Assembly (NCBI GenBank): GCA_026119935.1
Contig: JALRMH010000066.1
Span: 62,001 to 126,000 of the forward strand
From: Endothia cerciana
Lineage: Eukaryota > Ascomycota > Sordariomycetes > Diaporthales > Cryphonectriaceae
Reading direction: 5' to 3'
Length of the DNA: 64,000 bases
Part shown: piece by piece, positions 38,075 to 49,600 of the stretch
Layout: each line of letters opens with the position of its first letter
Position numbering within the stretch: position 1 is the first letter of the stretch
Made by a program: the position numbers and the translations under genes
The notes under the pieces: generated by a model
Seen by the model: the letters and a program-made list of their open reading frames with translations, nothing else
The model's database searches: none
What the model was told of the DNA's origin: nothing

Positions 38075-38646
38075 TCAAAATTTCGTTCCAGTTGTGTTTG
38101 GCTTCTGACGCTTCGTCTGAGGTTCGCTTGCCATCGCCATGTCGCCCACGCAGGTTTCATATCGTCCGATGTCCAAGGGCCCGGCAGACCACAACATGAG
38201 AGCCTGCACATGGACAGCGGAGGCGTCCATCTTGCGTTTCAACCGCTTCTTGGCTGATTGTGGCGGCGGTGAGGCAATGTATCCAATGACGTTCACCCAC
38301 TGGCCGACCGAGGTCTGCTCAATGGTGAGCTTCTCCAGGATCAGACGCACGTCCACAGATGCCTCCTTGACTTCAGAGTACTTGGGAAAGTTGTGTTGAA
38401 GGATCAACCGCCCTGATGCGATGGAATATGAGGTGACGCTGGGACTGGGTCAGCTGTAATGTTCATGGCTGATGTTCCGAGGTTCCTTCGCGGCTGGTCA
38501 GGTGCTTGCTGTCCTACTGCTCTGCGGACCTGTCTCTGAGAAGGGGGTCTGACATACCATCCCAAGAAACGGACCTTGTCTCCAAAATCGCAAGATGGTA
38601 AAGATGACAAGAGAATAAGCTTGGAAGGGACAGGACCATTGGACAT
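38075..38646 (-). CDS. TEN1: Telomere-capping CST subunit Ten1
   Basis: Two exons, 38558-38646 and 38075-38438, joined across a GT-AG intron, give 150 aa. Residues 1-50 (MSNGPVPSKLILLSSLP, GDKVRFLGCVTSYS) and the middle (RLILQHNFP, VDVRLILEKL, VGQWVNVIGYI) match the single OB fold of fungal Ten1. The splice restores FLGC-VTSYS exactly across the junction, which supports the model. Ten1 binds Stn1 in the Cdc13/CTC1-Stn1-Ten1 complex, which protects telomere ends and helps C-strand fill-in. A short tail with KRQKP could be a nuclear signal. Ten1 proteins are small and diverge fast, so the call rests on pattern and length rather than a catalytic motif. It runs opposite to SNF7. Confidence 0.85.
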
Positions 38647-39465
38647 TCTCAACGCCCACACACGATTGGACTTCCGGATGACCTCAACCTGCATTCCACA
38701 TCCATGATAGGAAGCAAAGCCAAGGGTGTTTGAGGCCAATGATATATCCAGAGATAAAGGAAGAAAGCCAAAGCGATGGTATATGCTGCAGAGAAGCGCT
38801 TATCCAAGTGAGATCGGATTGAGGTGCTGGTGACGGATGTTGGGTGAAGTCATCATCACGACTTCACTGGCCCTGCGACTGCCCAAGAAGATGCCTAATC
38901 CTGGGCGCGACGCGTCCTCCTTGAGGGTATGGCGGTGACTTAGGTAAGCCCTGCGTGGGCCAACGCTGGCGCATGCTGACAGGTGACAGATGCACGGACC
39001 AAGTCGGCTTCCTCTTTGAGGCTGGGCCTAGCGCATGGTCGGCATCACCAGGCCTGGCTGGACAGTGACGAATTAAGCTTGCATCATATCTCAACAGCCA
39101 CTTCTCTAGGCCTCTACCAACATCCCCGCAAATCAATGTGACTGCCTTGCGACCACGACCACGATCAACGTACAGACAGTGACGACGACTTGATTCTACG
39201 AACGGCCTTCCTCTTGTCCTACCAGCGACCCTACGACTACGCCCAAGCACAGGAGGCTGCGACATCGCCGCCGGGCTTCTTGCCCTGTCATTGTCGAAAT
39301 ACCCCGCCGTTATCAGCAAACGAGCCCAACCCGAGGCCACCTGCCACGAGATCCCCGTCATATCCATCTCGAACCACGTGATAAGCGTATACCTCCCTAG
39401 AGTCTTTCCCTCGACATCTCGGCGAAATCGACCTCCTTTTGCGTACACTCGATACCGAATACAAG
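38647..39465. other. Divergent promoter of TEN1 and SNF7
   Basis: This 0.8 kb separates the two starts. A 216-codon minus-strand frame at 38864-39514 overlaps the SNF7 start and shows no domain; I treat it as chance. Confidence 0.55.
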
Positions 39466-40389
39466 ATGTCTGGCTGGGGCATGGGCTGGTTCGGCGGCGG
39501 TTCCGCCCAGGCAAAGAAAAATGCGCCCAAGAACGCCATCCTGGGGCTGCGCTCCCAGCTCGACATGCTGCAGAAGCGGGAAAAGCATCTACGGAACCAG
39601 ATGGACGAGCAGACCGCCCAGGCCCGGAAGCACGTCAGCGCGAATAACAGCAATGGTGAGTCTATACCAGGACGATGAACACAAAGCCTCTCGAGACGGA
39701 GGTGCTGGCGTGCCCTGTGCTGACCCGAGCTTCTCTATCCATGATAGCCGCGAAAGCAGCACTGAAGCGGAAGAAGGCGCACGAGCACAGCCTTGAGCAG
39801 ACCGAGGCACAGATCGGTACCCTGGAACAGCAAATAAACGCTATCGAGTCAGCCAACATCAACAAGGAGACGCTGCTGGCGATGGAGAAGGCCAGCGAAG
39901 CCATGAAGCAGATACACGGCAAGCTCACGCCTGAAAAGGTGGACGAGACTATGTATGCTATCCCTCCGCTTGGGAGTCCACCATCTGTTTCCCTACGCAC
40001 GGACGATGACTGACCATGACCTTTTCTCCCAGGGACAAACTACGGGAACAGAACGCGCTTAGCGAGGAGATTGTCAATGCCATCACGAGTAACCAGATCG
40101 GAGAGGCGATTGACGATGACGACCTAGAAGCGGAACTGGACCAGTTGCAACAAGAGCAGCTGGACGAGCAGATGCTCAAGACCGGGTCTGTACCGGTATC
40201 AGATCAGATCAACCGCACGCCTGCCGTGCCTGCAGGGGACAGTGCGTTACGCCCCCCCCCCCCCCCGGAGACCTCTGCTTGACCTACGTGTGCTAACACC
40301 GACTGACAGTCAAGGGCAAAACACCCATCGCGGCCGAAGACGACGAAGAGGAAGAGTTGCGCAAGTTGCAGGCGGAGATGGCCATGTGA
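39466..40389 (+). CDS. SNF7: ESCRT-III subunit Snf7/Vps32
   Basis: Exons 39466-39655, 39748-39952, 40033-40241 and 40310-40389 give 227 aa, the normal size. Snf7 polymerises on endosomal membranes as the main ESCRT-III filament, bends and cuts vesicle necks into multivesicular bodies, and in filamentous fungi also supports Pal/Rim pH signalling. The N-terminus MSGWGMGWFGGG is the membrane-inserting start. The basic helical core has KREKHLRNQMDEQTAQARK and AAKAALKRKKAHE. The acidic regulatory C-terminus has EAIDDDDLEAELDQL, and the tail ELRKLQAEMAM is the MIM1-type motif bound by Vps4. Intron 3 contains a C run. The last donor is GTGCGT, chosen because it alone keeps frame into the conserved tail. 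Confidence 0.96.
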
Positions 40390-43300
40390 AACCTGACGCG
40401 GACTTGCCACGGCATTTACAATGTACTGTCACGATCTATCCACATGGAAGTTGCAAGGCAGGGCCTTTGTGGTGCTGCGGACGGAGGGACCTCCGACACG
40501 CTACACCAAGACGTGACATATGCGGCTGGGCTCCTTGGGGTACTGGCGTTGGCGTCTGGAGGCTGCATTATTCACTTGAAATGGAGAGAAGGCGGGCGAA
40601 ATACCGCGGCAAGCTACCTTAAGACAGATCTCGAATCCATGTCCTGCCCCTGCCTGTCCTGCCCCTTAGTCTGATTGAACCTCCGCTTCTACCCATTATC
40701 CGGACTTCTTGAGTAGCCCCGCAATAACACCTGGGGTAGGATTATCTTTGCGTGTATATGAGGAACGGGATCCGGCAGGTTTAGAAGTTAGGCATGGACA
40801 TGAACATGCAGTGAACGGGACCCATAGCATATTGCTGCCATTGGAGATATGGTCTGACGAGTAGACCTGATCAAGGCATACCAAGAGTATTTGTTTCCGG
40901 TGTTTTTGAAGACAGACAGACGCGGTGCACTGCCCCCCAAGGTTTGTCTAGACGTAGATTTGCGATCTGGTCACGGCCGAGGCTGAAGACCACCCAGACC
41001 GCCCTTTGATCTTGATACGGCGGGTGAGGTTGGCGGTGGGTCTTTGATGAGCATCCACTGCCCGATCACCCCATCTTTTTCCATGCCATGTAGGCTCACC
41101 GAGGAGGCCAGCATGCCCGTCGGATGAGGTTGGCTCTTGGATGAAATTGTATAAAAAAAACCCACCAAAAAAAACTTCTACATTGCTCGGTGTACATGTT
41201 GTAGAAGGAGAGGTAGAGTCGTGTTGGTTAATGCGTCGCCCGTCAAGGATGGCATGCCTACGACATCGAGCTGACCCTGGGATGGGACGAAAGTTCTTGG
41301 TACGCTAAATTGCCGAGCCCTGGGGCGAAGGACCTGTATACGCAGTACTGTTGACGCTGCTTGCTATCACTGTCTGTCTGTTCACTTCCTACATGGTACT
41401 TTTTCAACCTCCAGCGCTCCGGCCTCCCACAGATGTCTGATCCATAGCGATATCGACTCTACGAATTAACCTCTCTTCCCTCCCATTCGAAAAGGCCCTG
41501 CATCCAGGACCTCTTGTCTAAATGTCGTCGAACTGGTAGCCCCCCACATTCGGTAGCGAACGTGCCTCCAGGGTCTGACCATGCAAGACCCATGATGGCG
41601 GCTCTGCCAGCTGGCGGGCTCGACATTCGCGACTGCGACCCTCCCGTCCGGGGCGCGTCCAGGTGCGTCGCTGACCAACTTCTTGTACCCATGTGCTGTG
41701 CAGCCTCATCCAGCAGACAGAGCGCATAAAGGGGCTCCAGAAGCATAAGGTCTATCGTGGGCCACCATCCCGACCCCCAACATGCTCCGGATATCAAGTT
41801 CAATATCGCCCCACACGGAGATGCACGGTGCGATGCGATGTGATGCGATGCCTTTGGCCGATCTAGCACCGCGGCCTCGCCTCCCCCTCCCCCCTCGACC
41901 ACAAGGACTGGACTGGTCAGCATCTCGTTGACCCTCCTTGGCGCCCATGTCTCCTGCGTGTCGTCAGCTCCTCTCAGTTCCCCGGATGCACGCACGGTAA
42001 GCAACCGGGGTCACCAGAAGCGACCGCGGCGCTGGCGAGCCACGTAGCACCCGTGGGAAGAAAAGAAAATCCCCCAAAAAATTCACCAACAGTAGCTTGG
42101 TACTCCGCACTCCATACAGCAGGACGCACATGCAGTCTGCAGCACGACATCTTTCTTTTGCTCGCAATCGGGCGCACGGCAGCAATTCTTTCATGCCTCA
42201 CTGGTCCGTCCAGGGCGGCAGGCTTGGGTTTCCATGCTTGGCGCCACCTCCATTCGGCCGCTGGACAGAGCAAGCCGTACACCAACACCACAGAATACCC
42301 GGAATCACCAAAACCCCCTCGAGCTGTCGGAAGTTCTCAACATGCAATTCAGGGCTGTCCATGACATGTCAGGTCCCAGACTCAAGCTGGCCTGCATGGT
42401 CCAATTCAATCTGGTCCATACCCTCAGATGCGCCCCGTCCCTTGGCGAGCGGAATGCTGCATGGAAGAGCAAAGCTGTCTCCGCCCCCATGCCGTGTCGC
42501 TGAGAGCACTGCAGCTGTCTCTTATACTTGCCCCTTTGGACTTGACGGTGAGGGTGTATCCAGTTCCCCCCCCCCCCCCTCTCAGTCCCCTACCTGGTAG
42601 ATCTGCGCCTTTCATGCCCAGCTTTCGAGCCTGGCCTGTTGTGCTAGGCCGCCAGACATCACACCCCCCATCCCGGCACTCTTGTTTCCACCATTCGGTG
42701 TGACTCGCCGGTCATTTGTTGATCCTTTTCATATCGGGTCTCACCTACATAGTGCGGTAGCAATGATTTGCTCTGCTTTCTTGCCCTGCTTCCCCAGACC
42801 GGCTGCGATCACTCGACGTGGCGCCTGCCGTTGTCACGACTCACGACGTTGAACCGGCTAGTCGATCCACATCGACATGCTGGCCACTGGAGGACATTTC
42901 CCTATTGAACCATCGCTTTGCTGGCATGGATGGAGCCGAGGATTTTTTTTTCCCTCTCAAAAGTGGGACACCGCGGTAATCACAATGTGGGGCATCAAGC
43001 GAGCGCAAGGAACCGACGTTTCTCGCGTCTCTCCTCTCCCCGTGTTTGTACCATAGTATCTTATCCCACCGTGATCACGGTTCATAAGTACCTCATGACA
43101 GGGGTGCCATGGCCTCATCATTGGTGATATTACCTTGTTCCTGTGGGGTATCGCCAGAGTGGACGTCGACGAGCTTGTTGCCGGGACACCCTTTCCCACC
43201 CACAGGACCGCAACTTGCAAATTTTCAAACGGCGGTTCACCTCTCCCACTTCCCAAGCGTTTCCTTGCGTGCCATCTTGTACTGGTTCCTGAATCACGAT

Positions 43301-43677
43301 ATACCTCTTGTTATACCCAAGCCTGCTTGCTGATCCTGGGCAGCTTCAGCGCTTGAACCTGCGAGAACTTCCTGCAGAACTGTTGGTCATTTACGCGCAT
43401 CTAGGCATCGGTCGTGTCTCTTGCTTTTGATCGCTGCCTGTTGCATAATACCCGAGTAGGTAGCTTCCTAATTCTTACTCCTGCGTGCCACGACATCACA
43501 CACCCTCGTGGACGTACGACACAACACCCAAACGAGACCAATCATTTCTCCAAGCGCCCTTCGCCCCACAAAGTCTCATAGGCCTCTGTGCCTGTTGGGT
43601 ACCGATCTGGCCCGACCTGCATCTTCCTGCAGCTGCAAGACAAAGTCCCCAGGAAAACACGAAACCCACGTTTTGAC
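40390..43677. other. Long upstream region of the giant acidic gene
   Basis: This 3.3 kb has no supported gene. Frames such as 41459-42004 (minus) lack domains. It contains G/C homopolymer runs (42566-42579) and short AT-rich patches. From about 43.4 kb on it is C/A-rich like a fungal 5' leader. The length suggests a large regulatory region. Confidence 0.5.
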
Positions 43678-46600
43678 ATGGCGGACGATAATAAGAAGAC
43701 CAGGCCCCAAGAGCCCCCCTCTCTTGCTGTGGCCGCTTCTTTCAGTCATGACCATCAAGCGGCCGTGTCCCCGGTCTCTTCAGTATGAGTTACCCAACGC
43801 AGCAAACGTTCCGCCCCGTCGAGGCAAATATCGACCTTTCCCGACTGCAGCTCTCAGAATATCCTAACCGCAGTTTGCAGGTAGCGGACTACTCCCAGGT
43901 TGAGTTTCTGGAACAGTCTGATTCCGAGGGGGAGCAAGGTGATGAGGCCATGAATTATTCATATGAGAACAGTGAGTCACTTTCATTCTTGTCTCACATT
44001 GATCAGCCCACTATCAGGTTTGTTGACCACCTATCCAGCCGCCGCCGGGGCTGAGGAGGTTCCTGTGTCTCCCACCTCGCCCACGGGCGGCTCAGCGCCC
44101 AGCAAGAAGACCTTGAAGAACAAGTCCAAGAAAGCAAAGCAGAAGGCCAAGGCCAAGGAGAAGAAGGCGACTGCCACTGCTGTGCTCGCCGACGGTGAAA
44201 GCGCTACATCATCGCGGCCTCAGACACCCCTGTCATCACTATCAACAACGTCGCCCTTATCACCTCTCTCGGGCAATGACACTGAGGAAACCACCTCTGA
44301 GAAGAGCAAATCCAAGAAGAAGAAGAAGAAGTCCAAGAAGAGCCCTATCTCTTCCGAGGCCACTTCCGCGGCGACTGAGCCCGCCATTGAGTCGTTGAAC
44401 AGTAAACTGGAGGAGCCAACACCGGTCCCCGAGCCTGTTGTGGAGGAGAGCCAGGTCGAGGAGCCTGAAAAGCCTATCGAGCCGGTTGTGGACGCCAAGG
44501 TCGACGACGAGCCCGAGGCCAATTCAGGACTCCCTGAGACAAATGGAGCAGAGGAGTCAACACCTCCAGAGGCGAGCGGCGAAGCTGCCACTCCCGAAGC
44601 CCCGGAGAGCAAGGCCGAGGAGCCTGCAGAGTCCACCGGGCCAATTGCCGAGAGCAAGGTCGACGACGGCCCCGAGGTAGCCTCGGAGGAACCTGAGAAA
44701 GATGGCACAGAGGAGTCGGCACCCGTGGAGGCCGATGGTGATGCTGCTGCCGCCGTCGAAGCTCAGGAGACCACGGTCGAGGAGCCCACGGACTCCAGCG
44801 TGTTCGACAGCAAAATTGAGGACAGCCCCGAGAGCGCCTTGGAACCATCTGAGAAGACTGAGGAGGAGATAGCAGTCCCAGATACCAACGGCGATGCTCT
44901 TGTCTCTGAACTCAAGGAGAGCAGCGAGCCAGCGCCCAGCTCAGAAGCTGTTGAGATCCCGGAAACCAAGGATGGGGAGGAGGTCGGCGCTCCTGAAGAG
45001 CCTATCTCTGAGCTCAAGGAAAGCAGTGAGCCAGAGCCCAGCCCAGAGGCTGTTGGGGGCCCGGAAAGCAAGGAAGAGGAGGACGCCGCCCCTGAAGAGC
45101 CCGTCTCTGAGCTCAAGGAAAACAGCGAGCCAGAGGCCAGCTCAGAGGTTGCTGAGGTCCCGGAAACCAAGCAGGAAGAGGAGGCCGCCGCTCCTGAAGA
45201 GCCTGTTCCTACCCCCGTCGAGGTTGAGGAATCGAAGACTGAGGAGCCACTTGCGGCACAAGAGGAGGAGCCTGCACCAAAGTCTGTCGAGGACGACGAC
45301 GTTGTCCCCACAACTAAGGAGCCTTCCGAGCCAGTTGAGCCAGTTCAAGAACCGTCGACTGTTGAACTCCGGGAGGAGGTCGCTCCGGGTAGCGAGGAGG
45401 TGGCTGAACCGAGTCAAGAAGTCGATGACACACCCATCAAATCCAAGGAGGACGACAGCAAGGACGATCAGCCCACCGCTCCTGCAGCTGAGGAGCCATC
45501 TGAGCCAATTGAACCAGCCCAAGAATTATCAACGAACGAGACGGGCACTGACGCCGCTCCGGTGATTGAGGACGTGATTGAACCAAGCAAGGAAGTTGAC
45601 AGCACACCCACTGAGTCGAAGGAGGAGGAGGAGGAGGAGGAGGAGGAGGGGGGGGGGGAGAGCAAGGTCGAGCAGCCTGCCATCGCTGAGACGACTGAGC
45701 AGCTTCCAGAGCCAGTATCCGAGGAGCCTGCAGCCGCCGAGGTTCAGACCGAGGCGGTCCAGGAACCCGAGCAGCCAACATCTGTCGCCCAAGACGCGGT
45801 TGCGCCCGAGGAAGTCCAGAACAACGCCGTGCCAGCGGCCACCGAAGACTTGCCAGCAGAGCCCGAGAACCCTATTGACGAGGCTTCCGCACCCGAACTG
45901 GACGCTCAAGAAGTGCAGGCCCCCGTCGCCATGCCAGAATCCGTGGCAGCCCCAGCCGAGCCGGAGGCTGCCGAGTCCAAGGACGAGGAGGAGCCAACAC
46001 AAGCCTCGACAGGGGAGGAGCTAACCGCTCCCGCTGAGGAAGTTCCAGTGACGGCTGTGGAGCCGGCCGCCGAGAGCAAGACAGAAGAGGCGCCTGCCCC
46101 CCCTGCTGAGGATCCTGCCGCACCCGCTGAGGAACCTGCGGTAGCGGCTGAGGAGCCGGTCGCGGAGGCCAGCACTGAGCCGCAAGTCGAAGAAGGTAAA
46201 ACTGAAGAAGAGGCTGACGCGCCTACTGAGGAAGTTGCGGTGCCGACTGAGGACCCGGTCACCAGTGGTGATAACCCGAGCGAGCCGGTCGCCGCCGCCA
46301 CTGTTGAATCGCAGGTCGAGGAGAGCAAAGTTGAAGAGCCGGTTGCGGAAGACGCTCCTGTGTCAAAGGAGGAGACTCCTATCGTCGACGATGCTCCTGC
46401 CACAGAGGCGAATGCTGCTACCGACGATGTTCTGGGTGCAGATGTTGCTGCCACTCGAGACGTTACTGCAATGGAAGAGATCGTCGAGGAGAAGCCTTCC
46501 GATGCCACTCTCGAGCCTGAAACTTCGGCCACGGAGATTGCGGCCGAGCCCGAGACAGCGAAGCAAGCGGAGACCCAGGAGATCGAGGGTGAGAACAAGG

Positions 46601-49600
46601 AGGATGTGACTAATCAAGGTGAGAACCTCTCTGCAAATGCATTTGGTGATAATTCCCCCTCTGTTCAAGGCGTTGGCGAGAACCATGTTGCTTCGATAAG
46701 TCCTGTCTGCGCGAGCCTGTCACTCTCTGAGAGCGAAACTCGAGACCGTGGGGACAAAGATGTTGAGAAGACGACAGGCGGCGAGGCCGCGCCTCCGTCA
46801 TCATCGATCGAGATTCAAGAAGGTGGCCCCCAGGTTGAGGAGCCACAGCAAGAGCAGTCATCAGACGTGCTTGTGCAACAAGAAGAGGCCCCAATTCCGA
46901 TTGCGGAAGCCATTCCGAGCACTCTCATCTCGCATGATGTCTCTGCTGTCAGCGAGAGCGACAACAAGGTCGACGACACGCCTGATGATGATATAGTGGA
47001 CACGCCTGACGATAACGTTGGTGAATCATCAGTCAAGACATCAGTGGACAAGCCGGAAGCCGAGACACAGCCAACAAGCGACGAGGAAACTCGCGGCGAG
47101 CAAAAAGACGTTCTCAGCCAAGAGTCTGCCGATGAGGCCCAACAACCTTCGCCAGTATCCGAGCCTGAGATCGAGACCGTCCACGCTCCTGCAGAAGAAC
47201 CCAGAGAGCAAGTTGGTGAGAGCAGTTCTTCATTGCCCGCGGAGGAGCTTGTCAGCGAAGAGCCTGCCAGCAAGGATGTGAAGGAGCAGCCTGGCCAAGA
47301 CAACGACAATGTACACGAGCTGGGCGTGGCAGCCGGCACAGTGGCTGCTGGGTCTCTTTTGATGGCTCCTGCGGTGGCGGCTGCAAGTCACGAGGTTGAC
47401 AAGAAGTCTGGATCAGTGTCCGAGGAAGTCTTGTCCCGGGACATTTCAGAGGGTAATCCCACGGAGCCATCGGCTCATGATCTTCCCCCTTCCTCCGCAT
47501 CCCCTGCCCCCAATGCTGCTACCACTGTCGAGCCTGCCAAGAAACTTCCATCTGCCGGGTCACAGTACGGCACATTCAGTACAGAACAAGAAGAAGCGCA
47601 GCCATCCTCTGCTGAGGGTGAGCGTGAGCGTGCCAGTGGTGTCGCCGAGTCTTCAGCCAGGTCTCTCAAGGACGTCGTGGTGAAGGATGAGGTCGGCGGG
47701 CATTCGTTTGCCGCTGCATCTACTACATCAGGCAAGCTTACCATCCTAGCATCAGTTGCCCTCGGTGTGTACGCCGTGTTCAAACTCGCTAATGGTACGT
47801 GGGGCTCAAGGTACCCTTGAGCCGACCCAATGTGAGCCAGCATCGAGCTCTGCCGACGACGACTCTGACCCGGTCGTCGCGCGGGATGAGGGCGAGCACA
47901 ACACTAGGTCTGGGGACGGGGATGCAGAGAAAGAGGATGATCATGACATTGATGATGCTGCTGTGAGAGATACTACTGATGAAAAGGGAATCGCCACTCA
48001 TTCTTCTGAGGTTGCGGACGCGGAGCAGCCTCGCGACGAAAGTTCGCAACCCGAGGTCGACTCGCCAAGCTCGCAAGTCGAGCACGAGTCGGACACAATC
48101 CATGCGGAGGTCGAATCCGGTACATCACCGAAGGAAGGAGACGGACAGATTGAGAAGCCACCAACACCTGAAGACACACCAAGAGGCATTGAAACCGCAT
48201 CACCACAGCCCGAAGCCACGACTGAGGATCAACCTAGCACATCCGAGATGCCGCAAGAGATCAGTCCCTCGCTGGCCGATGACGAGGTCGACACTACGCA
48301 AGACAGTCATGCAGAATCAACCGTCGAGACCAAGCAGGACGAGGCGAGCCTGGACACGTCAGCAGTGGCCGAAGGACATGGAGTTCTGGCCGATGATATA
48401 ATCACGACGGAGGACTCACCGGCCATAGATGACTCCACTGCACGTGGCGACCTAGCCATCAAAGAGCTAGATAATAGTGTTCAGCCGCCGGCGGACGAGT
48501 CAGAATCGCGCCCAGAGGACCCATCTGATAGCCAGGACCATCCAAGCAACTTGCCACACGAGACAACGAGTGATTCAGCAGTCGAGCCGGGAAAGTTGGG
48601 AGATGTCGATGAGCCACAAGAGAGCATAGTTGAGACCGTCACAGAGAACAAAATTCCAGAGGACACTGTTCCACAGCAGGCTGTCCAAAACGAGCCAATG
48701 CATGAAGCACCTCCCCAAGCTGAGCCCCTGGAGGCGGGGCCTGACAACGCAATAATCGAGAACACAGACGCCGAGATCCTGCAAGAAGAGCCGGCCCAAG
48801 ATGACGGCCAGCCAGCCATCAATGCAGCTGATAGTTTGTCACCAGCAGCAGAAGCAGTTCTCGAACAGACATCGGCTTCTGAATCAGCAGCTGACGATCA
48901 GAAACGCGACTCTGCTGTGAACCTCGACCCTGGTGATGGCAATGTCTTGGATTTAGAATCAAAAGACATCGAGAAGTCCACAGGACAAGATCACGGTGCC
49001 GTAATAATAGGTGCTCCTGGCGAAGATGCTCCTCAAGAGAGTTCTGAATCACCAGAAGGGCCCGACCAGCCATCTACAGTTGAGCATCCTACGATGGTGT
49101 CTGATGCACCGCGCGACGGAGACGATGGCCCTCAGGAGGACGTGGATGCGACTATTGTTCAAAGTGACGAGCAGCCCAGCGTTGAGGGGGGGGATCAAAA
49201 GCCCTCAGTCGTTCATGAGGAGGGCTTGGCATCGGATGAACAACCAATCCCGGAGGAGACCAGCGAGGAGCGAACAAACGTCGATGGTGGCGATCAAGAG
49301 CCGTCACAAGGCTTATCTGAGGAGAAAGTGGTACCAGATGACAGCTTAGCCCACGAGGGCTCTGTTGATAAGCCAGAGGCCATGACTGAGTCCGAGGAGC
49401 AAGAACAAGCCAAGTCAGAGGCAGTCATCGGTCAAGATCAGAGTGACTCAGGCCAACCACCAGCAGATGCCCCGATATCTGAGCCAAACCTTGATAAGGG
49501 TGGTGATGATAATCTCGAAGACGCCGCTTTTGCAGCAGGTGTGGCAACTACTATCGTTGCCGCTGCCGTAATGGCAAATCAGGAATTATCCACCAGTGGG

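Noticed and set aside
38864..39514. 216-codon minus-strand frame between TEN1 and SNF7
   Set aside because: It overlaps the SNF7 start codon and first exon antisense, without a domain.
41459..42004. 181-codon minus-strand frame upstream of the giant gene
   Set aside because: No recognisable domain; several overlapping frames in a GC-rich non-coding stretch.
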